Assembly: GCA_028713675.1 (NCBI GenBank)
Contig: JAQTNV010000104.1
Coordinates: forward strand, 1 to 5,101
Origin: a bacterium
GTDB taxonomy: Bacteria; Desulfobacterota; JAPLJL01
Length of the DNA: 5,101 nt
Direction: 5' to 3'
Within the stretch, counting starts at the first letter, position 1. Each line of letters begins with the position of its first letter. A program made the position numbers and the translations under genes. The notes beneath the pieces are model-generated. The model searched no databases and was not told the origin of the DNA. It saw nothing but the letters and a program-made list of their open reading frames with translations. Of this stretch, positions 1 to 5,101 are shown piece after piece.

Positions 1-1216
1 CGATCTCGATCCGGAGCCGCGAGGCGGCTTCATCGATCAGGTCGATGGCCTTGTCCGGCAGAAACCGGTCGGAAATGTAGCGCTGGGAGAGGGTGGCCGC
101 CGCGATCAGGGCGGAATCCTTGATCCGGACCCCGTGGTGAACCTCGTATTTTTCCTTCAAGCCCCGGAGGATGGAGATGGTGTCCTCCACCGAGGGCTCA
201 TGCACGAAAATCGGCTGGAAACGCCGTTCCAGGGCGGCATCCTTCTCGATATGCTTGCGGTATTCATCCACGGTGGTGGCGCCCACGCAGCGCAGTTCCC
301 CCCGGGCCAGGGCGGGTTTCAGCATGTTGGAGGCGTCCATCGCCCCCTCGGCCGCGCCCGCGCCCACCAGGGTATGGAGCTCATCGATAAAGAGGATGAT
401 CTCGCCTTCGCGCTCGGAGATCTCCTTGAGGACCGCCTTGAGCCGGTCCTCGAATTCCCCCCGGTATTTGGCCCCGGCCACCAGCGCCCCCAGGTCCAGG
501 GCCAGCACCGACTTCCCCTTGATCGTCTCGGCGACATCCCCCGAAACGATCCGCTGGGCCAGGCCCTCGACGATCGCGGTTTTCCCCACCCCGGGATCGC
601 CGATCAGGACCGGGTTGTTCTTGGTCCGGCGGGAAAGCACCTGAACCACCCGGCGGATTTCCTCGTCGCGGCCGATCACCGGGTCAAGCTTGCCCCGGCG
701 GGCGATTTCGGTCAGGTCCCGGCTGTAACGCTTGAGCGCCTGATATTTTTCCTCGGGGTTCTGGTCGGTAATCCGCTGCGAGCCCCGGATCTCGGTGAGC
801 GCCCGGAGGACCGCGTCCATGGTCACTCCCAGACTGGCCAGGAGCTGGACGGCCGGGCCCTCCTTCTCTTCCAGGACCGCCAGCAAAATATGCTCGGCGC
901 TGACGTATTCATCCCGGAGGCGGGTGGCGGTCTCAAGAGACCGGTCCATCACCCGCTTCAGAAGGGGGGAAAGATAGATTTCCTGGGCCGCGGAAACCGT
1001 GGGGATCCGGGCCAGGATTTTTTCCAGTTCGGCCTTTACCCGACCCGGGCCGGCCCCGAGCTTTTCCAGGAGTTCCGGAACCACCCCCCCTTCCTGCTTG
1101 AGCAGGGCCAGGAGCAGGTGTTCCACCTCCAGCTGGGCATGGTGACGGGACCCGGCTTCCTGCTGGGCCGCCGAGAGAGCTTCCTGGGTCTTGATCGTAA
1201 ATTTTTCCGGTCGCAT
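1..1216 (-). CDS. clpB: ClpB ATP-dependent disaggregase (5' part, runs off the left edge)
   Basis: Cytoplasmic Hsp100 hexamer that threads aggregated proteins through its pore, normally together with DnaK/DnaJ/GrpE. I translated the minus strand from the ATG at 1214-1216: 405 codons are visible, about half of a usual ~860-residue ClpB. Residues 1-145 form the Clp N-domain double repeat. D1 follows, with Walker A GDPGVGKT at 206-213, pore loop KYRGEFE with its aromatic Tyr251, Walker B ILFIDE at 274-279, sensor-1 region GATT at 312-315 and the Arg-finger pair in ERRF at 330-333. The stretch [20 protein letters not shown] (145-164) and the ending [20 protein letters not shown] are typical of ClpB rather than ClpC. 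The coiled-coil M-domain and D2 lie outside the window. The start is well fixed: an in-frame TGA sits at 1247-1249, no other standard start codon lies between, and the N-terminus [14 protein letters not shown] aligns with family N-termini. The ribosome site is weak (AAGGA only 2 nt from ATG). Upstream is htrA on the same strand, 135 bp away. Confidence 0.95.
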   Translation of the reverse strand, partial: MRPEKFTIKTQEALSAAQQEAGSRHHAQLEVEHLLLALLKQEGGVVPELLEKLGAGPGRVKAELEKILARIPTVSAAQEIYLSPLLKRVMDRSLETATRLRDEYVSAEHILLAVLEEKEGPAVQLLASLGVTMDAVLRALTEIRGSQRITDQNPEEKYQALKRYSRDLTEIARRGKLDPVIGRDEEIRRVVQVLSRRTKNNPVLIGDPGVGKTAIVEGLAQRIVSGDVAETIKGKSVLALDLGALVAGAKYRGEFEDRLKAVLKEISEREGEIILFIDELHTLVGAGAAEGAMDASNMLKPALARGELRCVGATTVDEYRKHIEKDAALERRFQPIFVHEPSVEDTISILRGLKEKYEVHHGVRIKDSALIAAATLSQRYISDRFLPDKAIDLIDEAASRLRIEI

Positions 1217-1252
1217 ATTCCTTGGTCTTTTTTGGATGTTTCTATTTCATGT

Positions 1253-1303
1253 CGCAGCCTTCCCTCGGCCACAATGCCTCGGGATCTGATCGAAAAGGCT
1301 GCG
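1253..1303 (-). repeat. 9-bp inverted repeat upstream of clpB
   Basis: Perfect arms CGCAGCCTT (1253-1261) and AAGGCTGCG (1295-1303) enclose 33 nt. In the minus-strand transcript they would form a GC-rich 9-bp stem ending 36 nt before the clpB ATG, with a possible small inner GGC/GCC pairing. No T-run follows the stem in the direction of transcription, so it is not an intrinsic terminator of htrA. It could be a structured clpB leader or an operator-like palindrome; the function is inference only. Confidence 0.45.
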
Positions 1304-1312
1304 GCTACCTGC

Positions 1313-1340
1313 CTTTAACTTTGAACTTTGAACTTTGAAC
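1313..1340. repeat. Short tandem repeat, heptamer CTTTGAA
   Basis: Three perfect head-to-tail copies of CTTTGAA span 1319-1339, preceded by a degenerate CTTTAA at 1313-1318. The array begins 12 bp beyond the htrA stop codon and has no coding role. On the transcribed strand it reads as repeated GTTCAAA. Such arrays can vary in copy number by slippage. Confidence 0.85.
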
Positions 1341-1351
1341 TTGTCTCTTGC

Positions 1352-2848
1352 TTATTCCTGCAGCACGACAAAGAAGCTCTGCTTTTCCCGTTCGATCAGC
1401 AAAAGAATGGATTTTCCCTTTCCGATCTTGGCCATCAGGGATTGATAATCCGCCAGATCCTGGATGGGTTTGCGGTTGATCTGCCGGATGATGTCTCCCT
1501 GGCGGATTCCGACCTCCTCGGCCTGGCTGCCCGGGGTCACTTCGGTAATTACAACGCCGCGGCGGTCCTTCACCCCGAGTTCCTGGGCGATCTCCGGAGT
1601 CAGCTCCTCGGCCTCGATCCCGAAATGGTTCACGGGAGCCGAGCCCGGCTCGGCCTGCGCCGTCTCTTCATCCTTGAGTTCGCCGACCTCAATGAATATT
1701 TCCTTTTCTTTCTTATCCCGGATGATAACCACCTTGGCTTTTTTCCCGATCGGGGTGATCGCCACGATGGCGGGCAGATCATGGTGGGAAGTGATTTTCT
1801 TCCCGTCGAATTCCACTAATACATCGCCCACCTTGACGCCCGCTTTATCCGCGGGCCCCCCGGAAACCACCTGCGAAACCAGGGCCCCTTCCCTGACTTT
1901 TAAATCCATGGAGTCGGCCAGGTCCGGGGTCAGGGTCTGGATCAGGACCCCCAGGTAGCCCCGGGTCACCTTGCCCTTCTCCTTGAGCTGGGGGAGAAAA
2001 TCCTTGGCCATGTTGATCGGGATGGCGAAACCGATTCCCTGCCCTCCCGCCACGATCTGCGAGTTGATCCCGATCACCTCTCCCTTCATGTTGATCAGGG
2101 GTCCTCCCGAGTTGCCGAAATTGATCGAGGCGTCGGTCTGGATGAAATTGTCGTAGGGCCCCGACCCGATGATCCGGCCGATGGCGGAAACGATCCCGGC
2201 GGTCACCGTGTGGGAAAGCCCGAAGGGATTACCGATGGCCATGACCCAGTCCCCCACCTGGAGCGCGCCGGAGTTGCCCAGGGGGGCGAAAGTCAGGCCT
2301 TTTTCCTCGATCTTGATCAGGGCGATGTCGGTCTTGGGGTCCCGGCCGATGAGCTTGGCATCGTACCGCTTGTCATTGTCAAGGATCACCTTGATCTCGT
2401 CGGCCCCCTCGATCACATGGTTATTGGTCATGATATAGCCGTCCTCGGAGATGATGAATCCCGAGCCGAGACTACGCTGTTTCATCTCCGGCCTGGGAGT
2501 CCCCTCAAAATACCGGAAAAACTCCTCGAACGGATCGCCCTGCTGTCCCTGGCCCCGCCGCTGCGGCATCCGGAATATCGACCTTCCCCCCTTGACGGTT
2601 TTGGTGGTGTAGATGTTCACCACCGTGGGGGAAAGCTGCTTGGCCAGCGCGGAAAAGGACGGGCAGCCGGAGGGGTTGGAGCCGGACACCGCCTTGGCCG
2701 ACGCGGGTGCGGGCGAGGGCTGGGTCTCCGCCTTGACCGTCGCATTCGGCAGGAACGGCAGGTCCGGGAACTCGGCGGAAAGGTAAATCCCCCCGATAAA
2801 AGCCCCCAGAACCAGCGCCAAAATAATGAACCAATTCTTGCGATTCAT
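1352..2848 (-). CDS. htrA: Do-family (HtrA/DegP) serine endoprotease with two PDZ domains
   Basis: Envelope protease/chaperone that degrades misfolded proteins outside the cytoplasm; 498 residues, complete and of normal family length. Residues 6-24 are a hydrophobic signal or membrane-anchor segment after the short basic start MNRKN. No clear signal-peptidase site follows directly, so it may stay anchored. A Pro/Ala-rich linker (about 37-60) leads to a chymotrypsin-fold domain with the catalytic triad His144 (TNNHVI), Asp174 (KTDIALIK) and Ser247 (GNSGGPL). The Gln/Arg-rich stretch at about 95-120 (GQGQQGDPFEEFFRYF) is the LA-loop region. PDZ1 spans about 296-385 (starts RGYLGV) and PDZ2 about 407-490. 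The common INPGNSGG is INFGNSGG here, which leaves the triad intact. The start is supported by a strong AGGAGG at 2853-2858, 4 nt from ATG. Upstream is the repeat-rich gap; downstream is clpB. The choice of htrA over degP/degQ naming is conventional. Confidence 0.95.
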   Translation of the reverse strand: MNRKNWFIILALVLGAFIGGIYLSAEFPDLPFLPNATVKAETQPSPAPASAKAVSGSNPSGCPSFSALAKQLSPTVVNIYTTKTVKGGRSIFRMPQRRGQGQQGDPFEEFFRYFEGTPRPEMKQRSLGSGFIISEDGYIMTNNHVIEGADEIKVILDNDKRYDAKLIGRDPKTDIALIKIEEKGLTFAPLGNSGALQVGDWVMAIGNPFGLSHTVTAGIVSAIGRIIGSGPYDNFIQTDASINFGNSGGPLINMKGEVIGINSQIVAGGQGIGFAIPINMAKDFLPQLKEKGKVTRGYLGVLIQTLTPDLADSMDLKVREGALVSQVVSGGPADKAGVKVGDVLVEFDGKKITSHHDLPAIVAITPIGKKAKVVIIRDKKEKEIFIEVGELKDEETAQAEPGSAPVNHFGIEAEELTPEIAQELGVKDRRGVVITEVTPGSQAEEVGIRQGDIIRQINRKPIQDLADYQSLMAKIGKGKSILLLIEREKQSFFVVLQE

Positions 2849-2852
2849 CTAA

Positions 2853-2858
2853 CCTCCT
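2853..2858 (-). promoter_or_regulatory. Shine-Dalgarno site of htrA
   Basis: AGGAGG within TTAGGAGGTT on the minus strand, 4 nt before the htrA ATG. It is a near-complete anti-SD match and fixes the start at 2846-2848. It lies directly at the edge of the AT-rich repeat region, so any htrA promoter must lie within those repeats. Confidence 0.85.
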
Positions 2859-2931
2859 AATTTAATTCAATGACCAATAACCAAATCCCAATTACCAGAC
2901 AAACATCAATCTCGAAATCTCAATCAACAAA

Positions 2932-2949
2932 CAAATTCCAATCACCAAA
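2932..2949 (-). repeat. Copy of 18-bp dispersed unit (TTTGGTNATTGGAATTTG)
   Basis: On the minus strand this reads TTTGGTGATTGGAATTTG. It matches the plus-strand unit at 3125-3142 at 17 of 18 positions. Confidence 0.7.
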
Positions 2950-3018
2950 CGAAAGAAACAACAATCAATTACTCAATCCGAATAACCAAACTAATAATAA
3001 AATTATAATTTCCGAATA

Positions 3019-3073
3019 TAAAATTTCCCCTCACCTCTATCCTCCCCCCCAAGGGGAGAGGAAAAACATTTTA
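3019..3073. repeat. REP-like palindromic element
   Basis: The core stem is CTCCCC (3042-3047) / GGGGAG (3053-3058) with the loop CCCAA. A second possible pairing joins CCTCT (3034-3038) with AGAGG (3057-3061), and outer arms TAAAAT (3019-3024) and ATTTTA (3068-3073) enclose it. The wording CCCCTCACC...CTCCCC...GGGGAGAGG resembles palindromic repeats dispersed between genes in many bacteria. That comparison is from memory and untested. No T-run directly follows on the minus strand, so a terminator for the DUF1844 gene is only a weak alternative. Confidence 0.5.
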
Positions 3074-3124
3074 TGTTTGGGTTATTTGATTTTTATTCTG
3101 TACATATTTGTTCGGTAATTGGTA

Positions 3125-3142
3125 TTTGGTTATTGGAATTTG
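3125..3142 (+). repeat. Copy of 18-bp dispersed unit (TTTGGTTATTGGAATTTG)
   Basis: This is the clearest copy of the unit and overlaps the right arm of the inverted repeat. It matches the minus-strand copy at 2932-2949 at 17/18 and a weaker direct copy at 3157-3174 at 15/18. Confidence 0.7.
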
Positions 3143-3156
3143 CCCGATTATTGGAG

Positions 3157-3174
3157 CTTGGTCATTGGAATTTC
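3157..3174 (+). repeat. Degenerate direct copy of the 18-bp unit
   Basis: Reads CTTGGTCATTGGAATTTC, 15 of 18 matching the copy at 3125-3142. It lies only 7 bp beyond the end of the DUF1844 gene, and the related string CCATTGTTATTTGG continues into that gene's stop-codon region. Confidence 0.55.
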
Positions 3175-3181
3175 GCCATTG

Positions 3182-3682
3182 TTATTTGGCGCTGTATTTC
3201 TTGACCTTTTCCACAAACCGCATCCGGAGATCCGTCAGGAGATCGTTCAAGAGCATTTCCTCCTCGCGGGTGAGATTGCCCTTGGTCTTTTCCCTGATCA
3301 TGGCCAGGATATCGATGGTCTGCTGGGCCAGGGGCAGTTCGATCACGGTTTCCCGGGTGATCGGGTCAGGCACTTCCCCCAGGTGGATCATTACCGAGGT
3401 GGAAAGGGAAAGGACAAAACCGGCGAAATCAATCTCCCCCCGGGGCAGGTTTTCCTCCCGCGGTCCCGGGGCGGGTTCCTCCCGGTTTTTTTCCTTCCGG
3501 CGGAAGAAACCGCGTTTCTTTTCCCGGGGCGGCTCCTCCACCCGGGGCCCGGCTGGTGTCTCCCGCGCGGATTCCCCGGGAATAGCGTCCTCGGGGCGGA
3601 CCGTGACATCCCCTTTCTCGTCGATGACAAACCTTCTCCGGTCGTTTACTTTCAGATCCTTGTCGTCTTCTTCGTCCTTCAT
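3182..3682 (-). CDS. DUF1844-family protein
   Basis: 166 residues of unknown function. The C-terminal half (about 83-162) matches my memory of DUF1844: IDFAGFVLSLSTSVMIHLGE, then PLAQQTIDILAMIREKTKGN and a helix LTREEEMLLNDLLTDLRMRF. The N-terminal half is highly charged and probably disordered. It begins MKDEEDDKDL, has a short conserved-looking VNDRRRFVIDEKGDV (12-26), then a Pro/Glu/Arg-rich linker with a basic patch REKKRGFFRRKEK (53-65). No signal peptide or transmembrane helix is seen, so it is likely cytoplasmic. The ATG is 3 nt after the stop of the upstream Clp ATPase, and its GGAGG (3691-3695, 8 nt spacing) lies inside that gene, so translation is probably coupled and both should share one mRNA. 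A role linked to the ATPase (adaptor or regulator) is only a guess from position. Confidence 0.85.
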   Translation of the reverse strand: MKDEEDDKDLKVNDRRRFVIDEKGDVTVRPEDAIPGESARETPAGPRVEEPPREKKRGFFRRKEKNREEPAPGPREENLPRGEIDFAGFVLSLSTSVMIHLGEVPDPITRETVIELPLAQQTIDILAMIREKTKGNLTREEEMLLNDLLTDLRMRFVEKVKKYSAK

Positions 3683-3685
3683 GTT

Positions 3686-5101
3686 CTATTCCTCCCCCAT
3701 TTCAACCTTGATCAATCCTCCGTTACCTACCACCAAACGGAAAACCCGGGCGGCTTTCCAATTCTCGGTGATCGGGATTTTGACCAATTCATCCACCTTG
3801 CGTTTCAGGAACCTCGCCCCGAACTTCAGGCTGAAACCGATTTCGGCGAGCCTCCGGACCGCTTCCGGACCGAACCGGAGTTCTTTTCCCGATTCGGCCA
3901 GCTGTCCCTGGATCACGTCCAGATAGCGCCGGGTGATTTCTTCCACTTCTTCCCCGGAAAGGGGGGAAAACACCACGAGATCGTCGAGTCGGTTCAGGAA
4001 TTCCAGGCTGAAATGGTTTTCGGTCAGCTGGGTCACCGCCTGTTTCACCCCGGCCAGTTCGGCGGAACTGGAGAGGAACCCCATCGGCTTCTGCAGGCGC
4101 TGGAATTCCCCGGAACCCAGGTTGGAGGTCAGGATGATGACGGCGTCGCTGAAATAAACCTTTTTGCCCCGGCCGTCGGAAAGAAAACCCTCGTCGAAGA
4201 CCGGGAGGAAAAGATTCCAGACTTCCGGGCTGGCCTTTTCCACCTCGTCCAGGAGCACCACCGAGTAGGGATGGTCGCGCAGCTGGTTGGTCAGGATCCC
4301 GCCCCGCTCGGAGCCGACGATGCCCCGGGGCATCCCGATCAGCTTCTCCACCGCCAGTGCCCCGTCGCGGTACTCCGACATGTCCACCCGGATAATCCGG
4401 TCCTCGGTCCCGAAAAGAAATTCGGCCAGGGCCTTGGCCAACTCGGTCTTGCCCACCCCGGTCGGGCCCAGGAAGAGCAGGACCCCGTCCGGCCGGTTGA
4501 ACTTTTCCTTGAGCGGACCCTTGGAGAGACGGATCCGGCTCGAGAGAACCCGGATCGCCTCCCGCTGGCCGACCACCCGGCGGGCGAGGGCCGCTTCCAA
4601 CTGGTTGAACCTTTCGTTCACGTCCCGGAAAACCATGTCCCGGGGGATCTGGGTCTCCTGGGAAATAACCTGGATGATGTCCTCCCGCTCCACCCTCCGG
4701 TCGGCCTTGCCGATTTCCGCCTTGACCGCCGCGGTATCCAGCCAGCCGATAACTTTCTCCGGCAGGCGCACGGCCCGGTGGTAACGCGGGGAAAGCTCCA
4801 GGGCGGTTTCAATCGCCTGGGGATCGATGGTCACGCCATAGTTGGTTTCGATCCGCTGGGAGACCCCGGAAATGATTTCCCGGGTCAGGGCCGGGGTCGG
4901 CTCCTCCAGGTAAACCAGGCGGAACCTCCGGGCCAGGGCCTCGTCGTCCTGGAAATACTGCTTGTACTCGGAGGGGGTGGTGGCCCCGATGATCCGGATC
5001 TCGCCCTGGGACAGGCTGGATTTGAGGATATTGGCGGCGTCGGCCGGCACCCCGAGGGCGGAGCCCGCCCCGACGATATTGTGCGCTTCGTCGATGAAGA
5101 G
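3686..5101 (-). CDS. ClpA/ClpC-like AAA+ unfoldase (C-terminal part, runs off the right edge)
   Basis: Hsp100 ATPase, probably the unfolding subunit of a Clp protease; 471 residues are visible (numbered here from the window edge). They begin inside D1 at Walker B LFIDEAH, followed by the GATT sensor region and ALARRF Arg fingers (58-59). Only about 20 residues separate the end of D1 (LDTAAVKAEIG, 121-131) from the start of the D2 linker, so there is no ClpB-type coiled-coil M-domain; the layout is ClpA-like. D2 has Walker A GPTGVGKT (212-219), Walker B VVLLDE (281-286), sensor-1 TSN (325-327), Arg finger FLNRLD (368-373) and sensor-2 GAR (428-430). MGF at 340-342 occupies the place of the ClpP-binding [IL]GF loop. 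The D2 pore loop is GIVG (260-263) instead of the usual GYVG, and its surroundings (EKLIGMPRGIVGSERGG) are divergent. ATPase residues look intact. ClpV-like or another Clp subclass cannot be excluded without the N-terminus. Confidence 0.9.
   Translation of the reverse strand, partial: LFIDEAHNIVGAGSALGVPADAANILKSSLSQGEIRIIGATTPSEYKQYFQDDEALARRFRLVYLEEPTPALTREIISGVSQRIETNYGVTIDPQAIETALELSPRYHRAVRLPEKVIGWLDTAAVKAEIGKADRRVEREDIIQVISQETQIPRDMVFRDVNERFNQLEAALARRVVGQREAIRVLSSRIRLSKGPLKEKFNRPDGVLLFLGPTGVGKTELAKALAEFLFGTEDRIIRVDMSEYRDGALAVEKLIGMPRGIVGSERGGILTNQLRDHPYSVVLLDEVEKASPEVWNLFLPVFDEGFLSDGRGKKVYFSDAVIILTSNLGSGEFQRLQKPMGFLSSSAELAGVKQAVTQLTENHFSLEFLNRLDDLVVFSPLSGEEVEEITRRYLDVIQGQLAESGKELRFGPEAVRRLAEIGFSLKFGARFLKRKVDELVKIPITENWKAARVFRLVVGNGGLIKVEMGEE
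3691..3695 (-). promoter_or_regulatory. Shine-Dalgarno site of the DUF1844 gene, inside the Clp ATPase gene
   Basis: GGAGG (within GGGGGAGGAATAG) on the minus strand, 8 nt before the DUF1844 ATG. It overlaps the last codons of the upstream gene, whose TAG (3686-3688) falls between the site and the start. This arrangement favours re-initiation or coupled translation. Confidence 0.8.

Larger units (their letters stand above)
1217..1351 (-). other. htrA-clpB intergenic spacer
   Basis: This 135-bp gap between the htrA stop and the clpB start holds a CTTTGAA tandem array next to htrA and a 9-bp inverted repeat nearer clpB (listed separately). I see no CIRCE operator, no convincing sigma-32 or sigma-70 promoter and no stem followed by a T-run. 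The sequence therefore does not say whether clpB is co-transcribed with htrA or has its own promoter. Confidence 0.6.
2874..3136. repeat. Inverted repeat with 23-bp arms (22/23 identical)
   Basis: The left arm 2874-2896 begins CCAATAACCAAAT and the right arm 3114-3136 ends ATTTGGTTATTGG. The reverse complement of the right arm matches the left at 22 of 23 positions. Extending inward to 2906/3104 gives 29 of 33. The arms bound a 263-bp block containing the central palindrome. I see no transposase and no obvious direct duplication of flanking bases, so this may be a MITE-like relic or simply two opposed copies of a dispersed repeat. Confidence 0.75.
2849..3181. other. AT-rich, repeat-filled intergenic region
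   Basis: This 333-bp gap has no credible gene. Its composition is strikingly different from the GC-rich genes on either side. It consists of low-complexity repeats in CCAATAACCAAAT orientation on the left (2874-2990) and in GGTTATTGGAATTTG orientation on the right (3114-3190, running into the last codons of the DUF1844 gene), around a C-rich/G-rich palindrome (3019-3073). A TATAAT on the minus strand (3002-3007) could be a -10 box for htrA, but the place for its -35 is GGGGAA, so I do not call a promoter. No tRNA or known ncRNA is visible. Confidence 0.75.

Noticed and set aside
1242-1250. Two-codon minimal leader (ATG AAA TAG) upstream of clpB
   Set aside because: It has no supporting ribosome site and such a short frame is easily a chance event.
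134-1318. Long plus-strand open frame (394 codons) opposite clpB
   Set aside because: It is antisense to a clearly conserved ClpB reading frame and its protein shows no recognisable domain. Long antisense frames are expected in GC-rich genes with strong third-position bias.
2210-2860. Plus-strand open frame (216 codons) opposite htrA
   Set aside because: It mirrors the conserved HtrA protease codons; its product is Gly/Arg/Leu-rich without motifs and no ribosome site supports it.
3002-3007. TATAAT on the minus strand as the htrA -10 box
   Set aside because: The expected -35 position (3025-3030) reads GGGGAA and the region is so AT-rich that TATAAT by chance is likely.
2870-3118. 82-codon plus-strand frame in the AT-rich gap
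   Set aside because: The translation is Asn/Gln/Ile-rich low-complexity sequence produced by the CCAATAACC repeats, with no ribosome site.
2874-3190. CRISPR array
   Set aside because: The repeats are degenerate, in both orientations, of irregular spacing and without unique spacers of constant length; no cas gene is present.
3108-3926. 272-codon plus-strand frame across the DUF1844 gene and the Clp ATPase end
   Set aside because: It is antisense to two well-supported genes and crosses their junction; the product is Ser/Arg-rich with no domain.

Overview
This window comes from a bacterial chromosome and every gene I can support is on the minus strand. Reading in the direction of transcription (high to low coordinates) there are four genes. 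(1) The C-terminal 471 residues of a two-AAA+-domain Clp/Hsp100 ATPase, ClpA/ClpC-like, cut by the right edge. (2) A small DUF1844-family protein, starting 3 nt after that stop. (3) A complete Do-family HtrA/DegP serine protease. (4) The first 405 residues of the disaggregase ClpB, cut by the left edge. Three of the four genes act in protein quality control: two different Hsp100 unfoldases and an envelope protease/chaperone.

The coding regions are GC-rich. The 333-bp gap between the DUF1844 gene and htrA (2849-3181) is very AT-rich and made of degenerate repeats. It holds a near-perfect 23-bp inverted repeat (arms about 217 bp apart), further copies of an 18-bp unit related to TTTGGTTATTGGAATTTG in both orientations, and a central C-run/G-run palindrome resembling dispersed REP-like elements. 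The shorter htrA-clpB gap (1217-1351) holds a heptamer tandem array (CTTTGAA x3) and a 9-bp inverted repeat just upstream of clpB.

The organism is probably a diderm, because it has a Do-family HtrA with a signal/anchor segment and two PDZ domains. The mix of GC-rich genes, AT-rich repeat-filled spacers and a DUF1844 protein suggests a poorly cultivated lineage (Omnitrophota, Desulfobacterota or similar). That placement is an impression and is not proven by this sequence.

The likely working picture is as follows. ClpB would recover cytoplasmic aggregates. The ClpA/C-like ATPase would unfold substrates, possibly for ClpP, since it has an MGF tripeptide where ClpP-binding ATPases carry [IL]GF. 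HtrA would handle misfolded envelope proteins. DUF1844 function is unknown, but its translation appears coupled to the Clp ATPase. No ClpP, DnaK system, phage, CRISPR, tRNA or rRNA is seen. I found no clear new multi-gene system. The most interesting points are the non-aromatic second pore loop of the ClpA/C-like ATPase, its coupling to DUF1844, and the inverted-repeat intergenic element.
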